This document shows positions 23,948-25,621 of a stretch of 25,621 bases of DNA, in pieces (position 1 is the stretch's first letter; the number at the start of each line of letters is the position of its first letter). Origin of the DNA: an uncultured Nitrospira sp. (GTDB lineage Bacteria; Nitrospirota; Nitrospiria; Nitrospirales; UBA8639); the NCBI GenBank assembly GCA_902500695.1, contig CABVRQ010000007.1, positions 43,527 through 69,147 on the forward strand, written 5' to 3'. The translations under genes were made by a program, and so were the position numbers. Under the pieces are notes generated by a model, which had not been told where the DNA came from, did no database searches, and saw nothing but the letters and a program-made list of their open reading frames with translations.

Positions 23948-24638
23948 CCCGGACGACATCATTTACTGGCAATACGGGTTCATCAAGCTGAATGCCACAA
24001 TTGCGTTCACGTGGGGATTGATGCTCCTGTTGGCTATTGGATCAACAGTCATTACGCGGCACCTGTCCACCGGCTTGACACGGTCGCGTTGGCAGAATCT
24101 TCTGGAAATCGTCGTCACGGCCATCGAAAACCAAATAGAAGAGGTAGGCCTGAGTCAGCCACGGAAGTATCTCAGCTTTCTAGGAACAATCTTTCTGTTC
24201 GTCGCCATTGCCAGTCTCTGTACGATCATTCCCGGGTACGAACCTCCGACAGGATCCCTCTCGACCACAGTCGCCCTTGCGTTGTGTGTGTTTGTGGCCG
24301 TCCCCCTTTTCGGCGTTGAGGAGCAGGGAGTCGGCGGGTATCTCAGGTCCTACCTGAAACCGACCGTCATCATGCTACCGTTTAACATTATCAGCGAATT
24401 CTCGCGGACATTGGCCCTGGCTGTCCGCCTGTTCGGCAACATGATGAGCGGAGCCATGATCATCGCCATTCTCCTGACCATCACACCCTTCATCTTCCCG
24501 ATCGTCATGAGCCTGCTCGGTCTGCTCACCGGAATGGTCCAAGCCTATATCTTCAGTATCCTGGCCACGGTCTACATTGCGGCCGCCACACGAACACGTC
24601 AGCGTGAACCGCAAATCGAATCGGGAGGGAAAGAGTGA
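23937..24638 (+). CDS. atpB: N-type ATPase subunit a (AtpB)
   Basis: Membrane subunit a, 233 aa, forming the ion half-channels beside the c-ring. The essential stator arginine is Arg164 in RTLALAVRLFGNMMSG (157-172). The family motifs IIPGYEPPTGSLSTTVALAL (97-116) and the last helices (VQAYIFSILATVYIAAA) are present. Five or six membrane spans are expected. The start at 23937 lies inside the end of atpR, an 11-base overlap that links their translation. Confidence 0.95.
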   Translation: MHLSPDDIIYWQYGFIKLNATIAFTWGLMLLLAIGSTVITRHLSTGLTRSRWQNLLEIVVTAIENQIEEVGLSQPRKYLSFLGTIFLFVAIASLCTIIPGYEPPTGSLSTTVALALCVFVAVPLFGVEEQGVGGYLRSYLKPTVIMLPFNIISEFSRTLALAVRLFGNMMSGAMIIAILLTITPFIFPIVMSLLGLLTGMVQAYIFSILATVYIAAATRTRQREPQIESGGKE

Positions 24639-24669
24639 CACACATGCCACAACAAACAAAGGAGACACT

Positions 24670-24951
24670 ATGGACAGTATGACGCTTATCGCGGTGGCAT
24701 CCATTGTCACGGCTGGCCTCACCACCGGGTTCGGCTGCCTTGGGCCGGCCCTGGGGGAAGGAAGGGCGGTATCAACCGCCTTGTCTTCTCTCGCCCAGCA
24801 GCCCGATGCCGCAAACACGATTACCCGGACGCTCTTTGTGGGCCTGGCGATGATCGAATCTACGGCCATTTACTGCTTCGTGGTCTCGATGATTCTGATC
24901 TTCGCCAACCCGTTCTGGAACCACATTCTCTCCCAGGCCGCAGGAAAGTGA
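24670..24951 (+). CDS. atpE: N-type ATPase subunit c (AtpE) with two carboxylates
   Basis: Ring-forming proteolipid, 93 aa, two membrane helices joined by the polar loop AQQPDA. Helix 1 carries Glu30 (GPALGEGRA) at the place of Gln32 in the Na+-binding c subunit of Ilyobacter; helix 2 carries Glu63-Ser64-Thr65 and Tyr68 (MIESTAIY), the Na+-ligand set. Two facing carboxylates are a known N-ATPase feature. ATG 24670 is chosen over the longer frame because AAAGGAG lies just before it. The ion is uncertain: the ligand pattern resembles Na+ enzymes, but a studied N-ATPase ring (Burkholderia, c17) was reported as proton-specific. Confidence 0.95.
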   Translation: MDSMTLIAVASIVTAGLTTGFGCLGPALGEGRAVSTALSSLAQQPDAANTITRTLFVGLAMIESTAIYCFVVSMILIFANPFWNHILSQAAGK

Positions 24952-24955
24952 AACG

Positions 24956-25621
24956 ATGCTAATCGACTGGTTCACGGTTGTCGCACAGGCACTCAACTTT
25001 CTTATACTCGTCTGGTTATTAAAGCGGTTCCTGTACAAACCCATCCTCAATGCTCTTGACGCGAGGGAGAAACGGATCGCCGCTGAACTCGCAGACGCCG
25101 ATGCGAAAAAAGCCGATGCCCGACAGGAACGCGACGAGTTCCAGCGTAAAAACGAGGAGATTGCCCAGAAGCAGGCTGCACTGCTGACGAAGGCGGAGGA
25201 GGACGCCACAGCCGAGCGTCAGCGACTTCTCAACGAAGCGCGGAAGGAGTCGAACGACTTGCGCACCAAGTGGCAAGAGGCATTGAAAAGCGAACACCAG
25301 AGCTTGAGCGAAGAACTCAGCCGTCGAACCAGGGAGGAAGTCTTTGCCATTGCGCGAAAGACCTTAATGGACCTCGGCACAACGAGTCTGGAGGAACAGA
25401 TCACCGACGCCTTCATCCGCCGATTGCACGAACTGGATAGTGCGGAAAGGAAGGAGTTGGAGTCGGCATTCAAAGCCACGTCCACTCCCGCGATCATACG
25501 TAGCACCTTCGACCTTCCTTCGTCCCAACGTCGCACGATTGAAGAAGTGGTCAAGGACGTGCTTACCATTCATACCCAAATCCAGTTCGAGACAACCCCG
25601 GACCTGGTCAGCGGCATCGAA
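24956..25621 (+). CDS. atpF: N-type ATPase subunit b with delta-like C-terminus (AtpF), cut by the window end
   Basis: Partial gene, 222 codons without a stop. One N-terminal membrane helix (about 6-30, VVAQALNFLILVWLLKRFLY) is followed by a long charged coiled-coil stalk (about 35-135). The C-terminal part (about 140-222) resembles the delta subunit: SLEEQITDAFIRRLHEL, and near the edge IHTQIQFETTPDLVSGIE, like the delta-subunit strand ending in Gly-Ile. N-ATPase operons lack a separate atpH, and their b subunit is extended in this way, so this is a b-delta fusion stator. ATG 24956 lies five bases after the atpE stop; part of the ribosome site (AGGAAAG) is inside atpE. atpA and atpG should follow beyond the window. 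Confidence 0.9.
   Translation, partial: MLIDWFTVVAQALNFLILVWLLKRFLYKPILNALDAREKRIAAELADADAKKADARQERDEFQRKNEEIAQKQAALLTKAEEDATAERQRLLNEARKESNDLRTKWQEALKSEHQSLSEELSRRTREEVFAIARKTLMDLGTTSLEEQITDAFIRRLHELDSAERKELESAFKATSTPAIIRSTFDLPSSQRRTIEEVVKDVLTIHTQIQFETTPDLVSGIE

Overview
The window (25.6 kb) reads as chromosomal DNA of a Gram-negative, chemolithotroph-like bacterium. The mix of genes suggests Nitrospirota (Nitrospira-like): an N-type ATPase, a pyrophosphate-type phosphofructokinase among universal stress proteins and CBS proteins, a secreted pentapeptide-repeat protein and a PagL-like outer-membrane enzyme. This placement is inference from gene content; no rRNA or marker gene is present. GC is moderate, and the ATPase operon at the right end looks GC-richer by eye.

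Layout. (1) 1-7300, envelope and membrane-domain region: a SulP anion transporter, a long NfeD membrane protease, an inverted membrane-anchored SGNH-hydrolase-like gene, then the flotillin floA with a small ORF before it and a small single-span protein after it. NfeD and FloA are normally neighbours, so the SGNH gene looks inserted between them. (2) 7300-10400: a gene-poor stretch ending in a strong terminator, an unrecognised secreted protein, a hibernation-factor/cold-shock fusion, and a decayed Ap4A phosphorylase pseudogene. (3) 10400-19850, a stress/energy island: two CBS-pair proteins, PagL-like, a degenerate receiver domain, DUF2892, three universal stress proteins (two tandem, one single), PPi-type phosphofructokinase, a conserved hypothetical and a long exported pentapeptide-repeat protein. 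(4) 19970-25621: a CPA2-type Na+/H+ antiporter, then the N-ATPase operon atpD-C-Q-R-B-E-F, cut by the window end (atpA and atpG expected beyond).

How the parts fit: the right end is a monovalent-cation module (antiporter plus a rotary ATPase whose c subunit has the Glu and Glu-Ser-Thr...Tyr ligand set). The central island combines ATP/AMP-sensing proteins (USP, CBS) with a glycolytic enzyme predicted to use PPi and a ribosome-hibernation protein, consistent with survival at low energy. The left part is a SulP transporter next to the NfeD/flotillin membrane-organisation module. No tRNA, rRNA, CRISPR array or intact mobile element was seen. No clearly unprecedented multi-gene system was found. 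The most unusual items are the terminator-like hairpin on the SulP start region, the split nfeD/floA module with an unlisted small ORF coupled to floA, and the AtpF b-delta fusion.
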